This document shows, piece after piece, positions 25,373 to 32,889 of a stretch of 33,573 bases of DNA. The notes below the pieces were generated by a model. It did no database searches and was not told the DNA's origin. It saw nothing but the letters and a program-made list of their open reading frames with translations. The stretch comes from Mesorhizobium sp. Root552 (lineage in GTDB: Bacteria; Pseudomonadota; Alphaproteobacteria; Rhizobiales; Rhizobiaceae): the NCBI RefSeq assembly GCF_001427285.1, contig NZ_LMFV01000017.1, positions 37,232 through 70,804 of the forward strand, in the 5' to 3' direction. The translations under genes were made by a program, and so were the position numbers. Within the stretch, counting starts at the first letter, position 1. Every line of letters begins with the position of its first letter.

Positions 25373-26248
25373 TCACGACCCCCGTTCGGCATTCGGCGCC
25401 GTAGGGCCGGGCGGATCGGTTCGATACCAACCGGTAATGATCGACCGCAGTTCGTTAAAAGGTCCGGCGGCCAGGATCATCGCCATATGAACGAAGAAGA
25501 ATGCGACCAGCAGCAGCATCACGGCAAAGTGGATGGTGCGCGCGGTCTGCCGGCCGCCAAACAGATCAGGCAGGAACGGCAGAACGGAATTCATGCTTGG
25601 CGACATGGTCAGTCCGGTGAGGATCATCAGCGGCAGGAGTATGAACAGCACTCCGGCATAAGCGAACTTCTGCAACACGTTGTAGTCGCGGGTATGGTGG
25701 AATCTCAGTCTGAGATGATCGGCAAAATCGCGCGGCAACTTGCGCAGGTCGCTGGCACCAGGAGCGAGGTCGCGCCTGAAATGCCCATTGAGCAAACTGG
25801 CCACAAGCCAGACGAGAAGGGTGATCGAGAGCAGCCACGCGAAAAAGAAATGGATCACCCGGCCCGTGCCGAGATCATAGTATGACGGTACCGTCAGCCA
25901 GGAAGGGAAGGCTCTCTGCCGCTCCTGACCGGGCGGACCAGACCAGCCGAAAATACCTGTTGTATCGAATCGCTTGCCAAAGATTTCCGTGAAGCCCCGA
26001 GGCCCCTCCGGAGAGTCGACCGCGCCGATGCGCAGGATCGTATTGTCATAGGTAAAGCCTGATTCCAGCCCGATATAGAGTTGTGGGCGGGCGTTAAAAA
26101 TCTGCAGGCCGCTGAGCAGCAGGAACAGCAGCGAAATCGCCCAGAGCCAGTGGGTAAGCCGCGTCCATGCGGACTGCCGATAAACGAGCGGCCCCTTTTC
26201 TAGAGGCTCCATCTCCGTGATTTCGGTGCTGCGCAGGGTGGCGCTCAT
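25373..26248 (-). CDS. Cytochrome b561/Ni-Fe hydrogenase-type cytochrome b subunit
   Basis: A 291-residue inner-membrane di-heme cytochrome b. Four to five membrane helices at about 33-50, 131-153, 194-213 and 236-260. Candidate heme histidines: His33 (TRLTHWLWAISLL), His133 (GRVIHFFFAWLL), and His240 and His254 (TIHFAVMLLLVAFFFVHM). An unusually long periplasmic loop (about 52-125) follows helix 1. ATG at 26248 follows GAGGGAA. It is the first gene of a pair with the Mo-enzyme and probably links it to the quinone pool. Confidence 0.88.
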   Translation of the reverse strand: MSATLRSTEITEMEPLEKGPLVYRQSAWTRLTHWLWAISLLFLLLSGLQIFNARPQLYIGLESGFTYDNTILRIGAVDSPEGPRGFTEIFGKRFDTTGIFGWSGPPGQERQRAFPSWLTVPSYYDLGTGRVIHFFFAWLLSITLLVWLVASLLNGHFRRDLAPGASDLRKLPRDFADHLRLRFHHTRDYNVLQKFAYAGVLFILLPLMILTGLTMSPSMNSVLPFLPDLFGGRQTARTIHFAVMLLLVAFFFVHMAMILAAGPFNELRSIITGWYRTDPPGPTAPNAERGS

Positions 26249-26429
26249 GTCGAAATTCCCTCAAACGGCCTGGTGAAGCCATGCTTTGCGGTTTCGACAT
26301 CTTAATACGTGCAAAGGTGTGATGGTGTTTCAGGCATTCACGAATATGTGTGGACAGAAGTGTGAGCCAACCGCGAAGCCATAGTTCCCTTTCAGGACAT
26401 CGCTCCACACTACGGGCAGTCACTGCGTC

Positions 26430-26933
26430 TCAGTGCCAACCGATGTAGGTTGTAAACTCGCTCATCAGCGTGTCGAACCGCTCAAGATTTTGCGACAGAT
26501 TGTCGGCTGATACGCCGCCGCCACAGTCGATCAAATAGTCGAAATAGGTGTTGTCTTTATTGTTGGTGGCACGACCGGCCACCTTTTTGTTGTTCCATTC
26601 GAGCGCCTTGTCCTGCATTGCCTTGTCTGTCTTCAGGCTGGTTTCGAATTGCACACTTCGGCATCTCTGCTGATCGCCTTCACAATTGTAGAAGTAGACC
26701 CAGAAATTCAGGCCGGAGGCCTTGCTGTCGATAATGGGCTTGTTCTCGCTATCCACGCCGACTTTGGCCTGGTAGCCCGCTTTGCTCATTATACCTTCCA
26801 TTTCATCGACCGTTACGCCGTCGAGGAAGGCCGGAGCCGTTGGCTTGTCCTGAACAAATGTGGCGTTTTCGGCGGCTGCAGCGCTTGGAACAGCAAGAGC
26901 AAACAAGACTGTGAGGAAGGTATACCGCGACAT
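26430..26933 (-). CDS. Exported YbjN-domain protein
   Basis: A 167-residue protein with a signal peptide (SRYTFLTVLFALAVPSAAAA, cleavage near 20) and a YbjN-type domain (about 35-160). Typical blocks are GVTVDEMEGIMSKAGYQAKV, FWVYFYNCEGDQQRCRSVQF, LEWNNKKVAGRA and TYFDYLIDCGGGVSADNLSQ. The paired cysteines would suit the periplasm. ATG at 26933 follows GGGGGGA; the open frame to 26966 is not needed. YbjN proteins are of unclear biochemical function. It stands alone as the last chromosomal gene before the island, with 181 bases to the cytochrome b gene holding nothing I recognise. Confidence 0.85.
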   Translation of the reverse strand: MSRYTFLTVLFALAVPSAAAAENATFVQDKPTAPAFLDGVTVDEMEGIMSKAGYQAKVGVDSENKPIIDSKASGLNFWVYFYNCEGDQQRCRSVQFETSLKTDKAMQDKALEWNNKKVAGRATNNKDNTYFDYLIDCGGGVSADNLSQNLERFDTLMSEFTTYIGWH

Positions 26934-27122
26934 CGTCGTCCCCCCGCAAGGATTGCCGGAGGCCATATTAGCATCAGCTTGCAGAAATGGACATCCTGCG
27001 TGCTGCTTGCTGTTGGACTAGATCGGACCGGCTAGGACGCCTCGCGGGCGCGGGCCAAACGGCGCGGCCGTGCGAACCCATGAACGCATCGCGGAGGGAG
27101 GGTCTAGTTATTCAAATCCGGC

Positions 27123-27146
27123 AAAATTGACTTCCTGATCGGAAGT
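27123..27146 (-). terminator. Original terminator of tRNA-Asn, left outside the island
   Basis: On the minus strand, straight after the tRNA CCA end, ACTTCC (27141-27146) pairs with GGAAGT (27130-27135) around GATCA, followed by CAATTTT. This is a tRNA-style rho-independent terminator. It marks the chromosomal side of the junction. The rest of 26934-27145 has no gene that I can support. Confidence 0.65.
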
Positions 27147-27190
27147 GGCTCCCCGGGCCGGATTCGAACCAGCGACCAACCGGTTAACAG
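27146..27190 (-). other. 3' fragment of tRNA-Asn(GTT), predicted attachment site
   Basis: On the minus strand the segment reads CTGTTAACCGGTTGGTCGC then TGGTTCGAATCCGGCCCGGG and GAGCCA. This is the anticodon loop with GTT, the T arm GGTTCGAATCC, the 3' acceptor strand CCCGGGGA and an encoded GCCA. The bases before the anticodon loop (GGAAAACCT) do not form the 5' anticodon stem, D arm or 5' acceptor strand, so the 5' half is missing. The break in the anticodon loop and the integrase next to it point to an att duplicate. The intact tRNA-Asn should then lie at the far end of the element, beyond the right edge. Confidence 0.8.
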
Positions 27191-27368
27191 AGGTTTTCCA
27201 CTGCGGCCTCCTGCTATGCGGTGAGGCAAGATTAAACAATCAGGCTATTGTAAAATAAGGATTATAGCGTTCACATGGTTGCAGTTTGTTGCAAAGAGTA
27301 TCGACAAAGCGCATGTTGTGGCGTACCTATTTCCGTACCTATTGGAAACCGGTTGCCCAGGGGACAGC

Positions 27369-28652
27369 ATGCCGACCATCGAATTAACCGACCGTTTTTG
27401 TCAGTCTGCTAAGCCGATTGACGGCAAACAGACCGATTATTTCGACCTGAAAACAAAAGGGCTGTGCCTTCGCGTTTCACCCGCCGGCACTCGGTCTTGG
27501 AACCTCGTTTATACAAAACCCGGCGACAGCAAGCGCGCGCGCATGAAGTTGGGTCGCTATCCCGAAATGAAACTAGTAAAGGCGAGGGAAAAGGCGAGGG
27601 ACGCGCGTAGCGAAATCGGCGAGGGCACCGATCCCATTGCCGAAAAGAAGGCGCTAGCCGCTTCGCAGACCGTTTCCGACATGGTGGAAAACTACATCAC
27701 CCGCCATGCCTCGACTAAGCGTTCCGGCGACGAGATCGCCCGCCGGCTTCGTAAGAATGTCTCCGATACTATCGGCACAATCAAACTGTCCGAACTGCAC
27801 CGCCGCGACCTGACTCGTTGCATTGATGCCGTGAAGGACAGGGGTGCGGATGTCGAGGCCAATCGGGTATTCGAGGATATGCGGGCCATGGTCCGCTGGG
27901 CGCGCGGACGCGGCGACCTCGACGAAAACCTTGTCGAAGGCATGAAGAGGCCGACCGAGACGAGCGAGCGTGATCGCGTTTTACTTGCCGAAGAAATCAA
28001 GACGATGTGGAAGGAGCTGCCCGACGCTGATATGCGCGAATCAACCCGGCGCATTCTTCGCCTTTGCCTTGTCACCGGGCAGCGGGTGGGAGAGATTGCC
28101 GGCATGGTTCGCGATGAAATCGACTTAGATCAGCGCCTTTGGACGATCCCGCCCGCCCGCGCCAAGAACAAGCGCGAGCATGTCGTACCGCTATCCGAGA
28201 TGGCCGTTGCTATCATCCGCGAGCAACTTAGCGCCGTTGAGGCGCTGGACGAGCGAAAAGGCAGGGTGCCCACGCCTTTCATTTTCCCCGGACCGGGAAG
28301 CCGTGCAGCCGTCACCGGCGCGTCGATCCCGAAGGCTGTCAAACGCGAGGAAGTGACCAAGCGTGAAACTACAACTATCATGGGCATTACGCCATGGACG
28401 CCGCACGATCTTCGCCGCACGGCTGCGACCCGTATGGAGGAAATCGGCATTTCGCCGTTCATCATCGGGCATGTACTGAATCATGTGTCCGCGACGAAAG
28501 CCAGCATCACCAGCCGTGTTTACGCCCGATACGACTACGCAAAGGAGAAACGGGAGGCGCTGGACCTGTGGGCCGAACAGCTAAGAGCCATCATTGCGGG
28601 AGCCGACCGAGAAAGTGCGCTTCAGGTGGGGAAAGTTGCTGTGCAATCATAA
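27369..28652 (+). CDS. P4-type tyrosine recombinase/integrase
   Basis: A 427-residue site-specific recombinase. The N-terminal DUF4102-like arm-binding part (about 1-95) has LTDRFCQSAKPIDGKQTDYF, KGLCLRVSPAGTRSWNLVY and KLGRYPEMKLVKAREKARDA. A core-binding domain follows (about 100-195), then the catalytic domain with Arg239 (VTGQRVGEIAG), Lys266/268 (PPARAKNKREHVVPL), His346 and Arg349 (TPHDLRRTAATR), His368 (IIGHVLNHV) and the nucleophile likely Tyr385 (SRVYARYDY). All catalytic residues are present. ATG at 27369 follows AGGGGAC; the frame opens at 27279 but without a ribosome site. It lies 178 bases inside the tRNA-Asn fragment and reads away from it. Confidence 0.95.
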   Translation: MPTIELTDRFCQSAKPIDGKQTDYFDLKTKGLCLRVSPAGTRSWNLVYTKPGDSKRARMKLGRYPEMKLVKAREKARDARSEIGEGTDPIAEKKALAASQTVSDMVENYITRHASTKRSGDEIARRLRKNVSDTIGTIKLSELHRRDLTRCIDAVKDRGADVEANRVFEDMRAMVRWARGRGDLDENLVEGMKRPTETSERDRVLLAEEIKTMWKELPDADMRESTRRILRLCLVTGQRVGEIAGMVRDEIDLDQRLWTIPPARAKNKREHVVPLSEMAVAIIREQLSAVEALDERKGRVPTPFIFPGPGSRAAVTGASIPKAVKREEVTKRETTTIMGITPWTPHDLRRTAATRMEEIGISPFIIGHVLNHVSATKASITSRVYARYDYAKEKREALDLWAEQLRAIIAGADRESALQVGKVAVQS

Positions 28653-28709
28653 AATTTGGGTGCCGCTTCAACGCATGAGACTTTGAACGCGCCTATTTCT
28701 GCTGCGGTC

Positions 28710-28736
28710 CGACCTTCCGGGTCGCCTTCTCTTTTT
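28710..28736 (+). terminator. Possible terminator after the integrase gene
   Basis: A short stem CGACC (28710-28714) with GGTCG (28720-28724) and loop TTCCG is followed by CCTTCTCTTTTT. The stem is only 5 bp, so this is a weak call. The rest of 28653-28888 has no gene that I can support. Confidence 0.3.
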
Positions 28737-28888
28737 GGATGAGCAGGTTTCGTTTTTGACAAGGCCGTCAAATATCTGAAACCAAAAGGAAAAAGTATAG
28801 TTCCCTCCGACCTTTCTTCTGGCGTTACTGTGTCGGGTGCGTTCTTATCGTCGCATCCCAACTCCATTTGTCGCAGAAAGGACGCTCT

Positions 28889-29143
28889 ATGCCGATCCCA
28901 CCCGCAAAAGCCGCAAACAACAATACCAAATCTGAAACCGAACCGCGCGCAACATGGGCGAACCTTGGCCCCTTGGTATCGTGTCGCGAACTCATACAAG
29001 TGCTAAACCAAAGCCGAGCAACAATTTACCGCAATTCTGCATCGGGAGCGCTTCCAAAGCCTGTAAAGATCGGCGGCTCTACCCGCTGGCTGCGCAGTGA
29101 CCTTCAGGCGTGGCTAGAAGGGCTAGCATCGAAGGCCGCATAA
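28889..29143 (+). CDS. AlpA-family helix-turn-helix regulator/excisionase-like protein
   Basis: An 84-residue MerR-like winged HTH protein. The core at about 34-80 reads LVSCRELIQVLNQSRATIYR, NSASGALPKPVKIGGSTRWL, then RSDLQAWLEGLA, which is the AlpA pattern (R-x-TIYR, FP/LPKPVKIG, RWL-x-x-D/EL-x-x-WL). AlpA proteins switch on integrase/excision or early satellite genes. ATG at 28889 follows AAAGGA. A hairpin lies 6 bases after its stop. It stands between int and the replication gene on the same strand. Confidence 0.88.
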   Translation: MPIPPAKAANNNTKSETEPRATWANLGPLVSCRELIQVLNQSRATIYRNSASGALPKPVKIGGSTRWLRSDLQAWLEGLASKAA

Positions 29144-29149
29144 GAAAAC

Positions 29150-29172
29150 GGTCCGCGCTCATGACGCGGACC
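29150..29172 (+). terminator. Hairpin after the alpA-like gene
   Basis: Perfect 8-bp stem GGTCCGCG (29150-29157) with CGCGGACC (29165-29172), loop CTCATGA, 6 bases after the stop codon. Only a scattered T tract (GATTTT about 17 bases later) follows, so it may be a partial terminator or an RNA-stabilising hairpin. Confidence 0.45.
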
Positions 29173-29273
29173 ATTGCGGTGATTTTCCCGGATACTTCAC
29201 CCCACGCGGACCAAGCGTAGTGCCTGTCCAGGGCGGGCGAACCCACCAACATTTGACAGTCGAGACAATACCT

Positions 29274-31784
29274 ATGCAACCAAGCGGAAGCAAGGATTGC
29301 GGCCAGTGTGGCGCGCATACCGATCCTAAAACTGACACACCCCAAACCGAAGCAGGCCCGCCAACGGCAGTTGGCGAGCAGAAGGCCGCCGACCATAAGT
29401 CGATCCCAAAATCGCTGTCGCCTATCGACTTCCTGTTTGAAATCTATGGCTCGAACGTCTCTGACATTTGGGTGTGTTCATTCCCTCCCGGTCCCGAACA
29501 TTGGCCGGGTCGCTGGTTTGGAGCCAATGGCGCGGCCTACGTGCAACCGAGCAACAACAATTATTTCTGCATCGGCTTGCTGGGACCGAACGAAACCCGG
29601 CGGTCATCGGCAGGTGTCGTCAAACACTTCCTGTTCTTTGCAGACGATATTGGAACAAAGGTCGATCCGGCGAAGTGGGAAGCGCTATTTGCGCAGGGTT
29701 TCCCCCGGCCCACCTATAAGATCGAGACTTCGCCCGGCAACCAGACGTGGGTTTGGGTGCTGGATAAGCCGGTATCATCTAACGACGCCGCGCGCGTGCG
29801 GTCGCTGCGGGTTGTGCGCGAAGCCCTGGGCCGGTTGGGGCTGTCGGACCCGCTACCGGACGACGCCCGCTATATCCGTATGCCCTGCGGTATCAACTCG
29901 AAGCAGAAGTATATGGAAGAATACGGGATGCCCGTCCCGGTCCGGCTGGTCGAACATAATCCGGCAGCGCGGGCCGATCTGGACCATTGCGCTGCGCTCC
30001 TGCTGGGACCGGACTGGCGGGACAAGTCTGACGAGGACCTGGGCCTGAAACCTTCCGGCTCGTCGATGGCCGGCGCGCTTGACCGCACCGCCGACTTGAA
30101 CCAGCCCGAACCGATCATGCAGCTGGCGCAGGCGTTGGGTACGGACCTGTCGCAAGTCCGGGCGGGGGTTGTCGAAGCGCTTTGCCCCAATATCGACGCG
30201 CACACCACGCGGGCCGATACTGGCTTTGCATTCCTGGGCAACGGCCTGATGGAGTGCTCCCACGCCAGTTGTCAGCATCTTCGCACGCCGGACTTTCAGC
30301 GCATGATGTGCGAGCGCTTCGACAACGAACAGGATGGGCGTGAGGCGTTGGGCTTGCCGCTACTGCCGGGTGGCCGGACCGCTTCAGAGTTTCTGGCGCG
30401 GGCGGCGTTCGACTACCACGACGCCAAAATCGGCATCACTGCCGATGCGATCCAGCAAGCCGCAGATCGGATAGCAGCTGGGCAGGTTGGTGCCCTGACT
30501 GGCATCCCTGTAGCCTTTCGACCCACACAGTTTCGGCTCCAAGCATCGACCCGCATTCCGCCGCGTGAATGGGTCTATGGTCGGCATCTGATCCGTGGGC
30601 ACGTATCGCTGCTTGTGTCGCCCGGCGGCCTTGGAAAGTCGTCGCTTGTTATCGCCGAGGCGCTGGCGATGGTGACGGGCAAGCCCTTGCTTGGCGAGAA
30701 TCCGACCGGGCAACTGCGGGTCTGGCTTTGGAACGGCGAAGACCCGATTGACGAACTTGACCGCCGCATCACTGGTACTTGCGTTCACTACGGTATCACG
30801 TCGGCAGATATTGGCGACCGGCTTATGGTGGACAGCGGACGCAATCTGCCGATCAAGATTGTGCGCGCCGGGCAGGACGGCCAGTTTATCGCCAAGCCCG
30901 CTGTTGACGCCTTGGCGGATATTCTCAAGGCGGCAAAGGTGGACGTGCTGATAATCGACCCGTTCGTGACGACGCATGACCTGCCGGAGAATGACAACAC
31001 CGCCATGAACGCCGTTGCTGCGGCGTGGCGTCAGGTCGCGGACCGGGCGGGCTGCTCTGTCCTGCTTGTGCATCATGTCAGCAAGGCCGGCGCATTGGAT
31101 GGCGATGCCTTGGGCATCTATGGCGCGCGCGGCGCTGGGTCTTTGATCGACGCCGTGAGGTCCGCCCGCTTTCTGGTCCGCATGACAAAGGAAGAAGCTG
31201 AAAAGTTCGGCGTCTTTGCTCCCGATGACCCAAGGCGCTATTTCCGGGTCCAGACGGGCAAGTCCAACCTCGCACCGCCAGGTGATGCCCAATGGCTCCG
31301 CACGGTCGGCGTGCCGTTGCACAACGGGACCGCGCAATACCCGGACGGCGACGTGGTTGGCGTGGTCGAGACGTGGACGCCGCCTAGCATCGCCAACACC
31401 ACAACCGTTCAAGACCTGCAACGGGTCCAAGACGCAATCAGGGCTGCGACCGATCTGCCGCGCGAAAACGAGCAGGCGTTGGACTGGGTGGGTTATCTAA
31501 TCGCTGATGCTGTTGGCTTGGACGTTGGCGTGGTCGGCAGTCACAAGCCGGACCGGACGCCAGCACAGAACGCGGCGCGGGCGCATGTCCGGCAATTGTT
31601 GTCGGTTTGGGTGGCCAATGGTGGGCTGGTCCGCACGCCCGTGCCGGGGCAGGCGGGCAAACGCCAGGTGTACGTCATCGACGTGGGCAAGCCGGCGCAG
31701 ACTTTCATGGCCGACAACAACAATGAACTTCCCGCCGCACTTCGCCCGGAAGGCATGTCCGATAATGACGCCGACGCTGCCTGA
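29274..31784 (+). CDS. Primase-helicase-like replication protein (RepB-like primase plus RepA/AAA_25 ATPase)
   Basis: An 836-residue protein from ATG 29274 (a GTG at 29220 is an alternative; neither has a strong ribosome site). Residues about 90-230 look like a RepB/AEP-type primase: FFADDIG (121-127) for the metal acids, ETSPGNQTWVWVLDKP (151-166) and ARYIRMPCGINSKQ. A possible zinc site follows (Cys304, His310, Cys328, Cys333). Residues about 430-650 form a RecA-fold RepA-type helicase: Walker A SPGGLGKSS (449-457), Walker B VLIIDPF (558-564) and CSVLLVHHVSKAG (594-606). The C-terminal 150 residues look like a winged-helix part. It is probably the replication initiator/helicase of the element after excision. 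The AEP assignment is from motifs only. Confidence 0.82.
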   Translation: MQPSGSKDCGQCGAHTDPKTDTPQTEAGPPTAVGEQKAADHKSIPKSLSPIDFLFEIYGSNVSDIWVCSFPPGPEHWPGRWFGANGAAYVQPSNNNYFCIGLLGPNETRRSSAGVVKHFLFFADDIGTKVDPAKWEALFAQGFPRPTYKIETSPGNQTWVWVLDKPVSSNDAARVRSLRVVREALGRLGLSDPLPDDARYIRMPCGINSKQKYMEEYGMPVPVRLVEHNPAARADLDHCAALLLGPDWRDKSDEDLGLKPSGSSMAGALDRTADLNQPEPIMQLAQALGTDLSQVRAGVVEALCPNIDAHTTRADTGFAFLGNGLMECSHASCQHLRTPDFQRMMCERFDNEQDGREALGLPLLPGGRTASEFLARAAFDYHDAKIGITADAIQQAADRIAAGQVGALTGIPVAFRPTQFRLQASTRIPPREWVYGRHLIRGHVSLLVSPGGLGKSSLVIAEALAMVTGKPLLGENPTGQLRVWLWNGEDPIDELDRRITGTCVHYGITSADIGDRLMVDSGRNLPIKIVRAGQDGQFIAKPAVDALADILKAAKVDVLIIDPFVTTHDLPENDNTAMNAVAAAWRQVADRAGCSVLLVHHVSKAGALDGDALGIYGARGAGSLIDAVRSARFLVRMTKEEAEKFGVFAPDDPRRYFRVQTGKSNLAPPGDAQWLRTVGVPLHNGTAQYPDGDVVGVVETWTPPSIANTTTVQDLQRVQDAIRAATDLPRENEQALDWVGYLIADAVGLDVGVVGSHKPDRTPAQNAARAHVRQLLSVWVANGGLVRTPVPGQAGKRQVYVIDVGKPAQTFMADNNNELPAALRPEGMSDNDADAA

Positions 31785-31805
31785 TCTGCCTCAAAATCCT
31801 GTCTT

Positions 31806-31993
31806 ACCCGCACCCAACGCTGGGTGCGGGTGCTGGGTGCGGCTGGGTGCGGGTACACGTGCCGAGGGCGGGGCGGGTGGGGGCATGAAATGCCCACCCG
31901 CACCGCACCGGTGTACCTTAGGAACTTGGGTGCGGTGCGGGTGGCAAAAACCTGGTTTTCCGGCCTTTTCGGCGGCAAGCCTTGGGTGCGGGT
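31806..31993. repeat. TGGGTGCGGGT repeat cluster
   Basis: Copies of TGGGTGCGG(GT): 31806-31816 (minus strand), 31821-31831, 31834-31842 (9 of 11 bases), 31844-31854, 31927-31935 (variant) and 31983-31993. The three at 31821-31854 are direct and nearly head to tail (12-13 and 10 base steps). The first two form a perfect 11-bp hairpin with the loop ACGC. Such spacing is iteron-like. Confidence 0.7.
31873..31944. other. Two mutually exclusive hairpins
   Basis: Hairpin A: GCGGGTGGGGGCA (31873-31885) with TGCCCACCCGC (31891-31901), loop TGAAA, two bulged G. Hairpin B: a perfect 16-bp inverted repeat, CCACCCGCACCGCACC (31894-31909) with GGTGCGGTGCGGGTGG (31929-31944), 19-base loop. Bases 31894-31901 are shared, so only one can form at a time. 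No T run follows, so it is not a plain terminator. Confidence 0.6.
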
Positions 31994-32301
31994 AGACCCT
32001 AAAACGATCCCAACAAGCGACCTTGCCGTAAATGCTGGGTGAGGGTGCCGAAGCCCGAAAACACCTCGAAAAAGAACACTCACGGCGATAATAGGGACGA
32101 CTTGTCCCACGGCACGGCCCGCCACTGTGCCGCCCCGGCGACCGCAAGCGCGGTGCTCCGGCGCAATCGCCAAGCGCCAACCCCGGAAGGTGGCAATACC
32201 GCAAGACCAGCCCGGACTGTGCACGCTTGCTGTCCTAACTCAACCCTCGCGGACCCGGACCTATGTGTGCCGGGCCCGCTGGACCCGAAAAGGCCAACAT
32301 A

Positions 32302-32823
32302 ATGAAGAATCCAACCAAACGCGGACCGAAACCCAGTCCCATCGAAGTAGAGGTTTGGGGCAACCCGGAGCAGTACAACCCGACCGAAGGGATGCACTGG
32401 ATCGGCAGGTTAAACCGGCTCTTTGAAGCAAACCTCGGCTACCGCTTCCACACCGAGCGCCTGACGCGGCAACAGCTTCTCCGTATGAGCGTACACGGCG
32501 CGTTGTTCGGCGTTGTGGGCTATCCGCGCAGCCATGCCTTTAATACCCACGGCCTTGTCACCATTGACGGGCAAGGGCCGTTTGACGCGATCTATGTGCG
32601 GGACTGGTCGGCACCACGTCTCCGTGCTGTGCCGCCCTATGCCGCCAACCGGAAGGAACTCACCATCCTGCCGGGCGTGCTTCTCGCGCCCAACGGCATC
32701 GGCGTTGACCCCCTGACCAGCTATCCGGCCACGGTCGAAGCTGTCTGCCGGGGCTTGTATGACGCTTGGGTGGCGGCGACGGGAACAGTGCGCCGGACCG
32801 GCGATAAGCCCAGCACGCCATAA
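32302..32823 (+). CDS. Hypothetical protein of the element (173 residues)
   Basis: I do not recognise this protein. It opens with a basic segment KNPTKRGPKPSPIEVEVWG and has helical and mixed parts including MHWIGRLNRLFEANLGYRFH, RLTRQQLLRMSVHGALFGVV and IYVRDWSAPRLRAVPPY. No signal peptide or clear membrane helix is seen. ATG at 32302 is preceded by AAAAGG; an earlier in-frame start at 32263 is possible. Codon use is like a real gene (GC-rich third positions) and it converges with the next gene, with 66 bases between stops. Its place after the replication gene suggests element-specific replication, regulation or packaging control, but this is a guess. Confidence 0.65.
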   Translation: MKNPTKRGPKPSPIEVEVWGNPEQYNPTEGMHWIGRLNRLFEANLGYRFHTERLTRQQLLRMSVHGALFGVVGYPRSHAFNTHGLVTIDGQGPFDAIYVRDWSAPRLRAVPPYAANRKELTILPGVLLAPNGIGVDPLTSYPATVEAVCRGLYDAWVAATGTVRRTGDKPSTP

Positions 32824-32859
32824 GCGGGCGAAGACAGCAGCACACCTGACGATGATGGT

Positions 32860-32879
32860 GGCGCGGCAACCACCGCGCC
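32860..32879. terminator. Possible terminator between the two convergent orphan genes
   Basis: A 7-bp stem GGCGCGG (32860-32866) with CCGCGCC (32873-32879), loop CAACCA, in the 66-base gap between convergent stops. It is followed by CTTGCTCTATT on the plus strand; no T run on the minus strand. Weak call based on placement and stem. Confidence 0.4.
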
Positions 32880-32889
32880 CTTGCTCTAT

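Larger units (their letters stand above)
31785..32301. other. 517-base gene-poor region with iteron-like repeats, candidate replication origin or structured RNA
   Basis: There is no convincing gene between the replication protein stop and the next ATG at 32302. The left 210 bases carry repeated TGGGTGCGGGT units and long hairpins (described separately). The right part (about 32045-32301) is plain GC-rich sequence with a small inverted repeat CGGCAC (32110-32115)/GTGCCG (32127-32132). Placement next to a primase-helicase gene suits a cis-acting origin, as in P4-like elements and small plasmids, but nothing proves this. Confidence 0.45.

Noticed and set aside
27146..27230. Complete tRNA-Asn gene on the minus strand
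   Set aside because: Bases upstream of the anticodon loop cannot pair with the 3' anticodon stem or acceptor strand, so only the 3' half is present.
31806..31993. CRISPR array
   Set aside because: Repeats are only 9-11 bases, in both orientations, with spacing of a few bases in places, and no cas gene is nearby.
31824..32042. 72-codon plus-strand open frame in the repeat region
   Set aside because: Its N-terminal half is encoded by the TGGGTGCGGGT repeats and hairpins; no ribosome site. Kept as non-coding, with some doubt about the segment after 31930.
31541..32224. 227-codon minus-strand open frame over the repeat region
   Set aside because: It starts within the replication gene's 3' end on the other strand and its peptide is produced by the GC-rich repeats; no domain or ribosome site.
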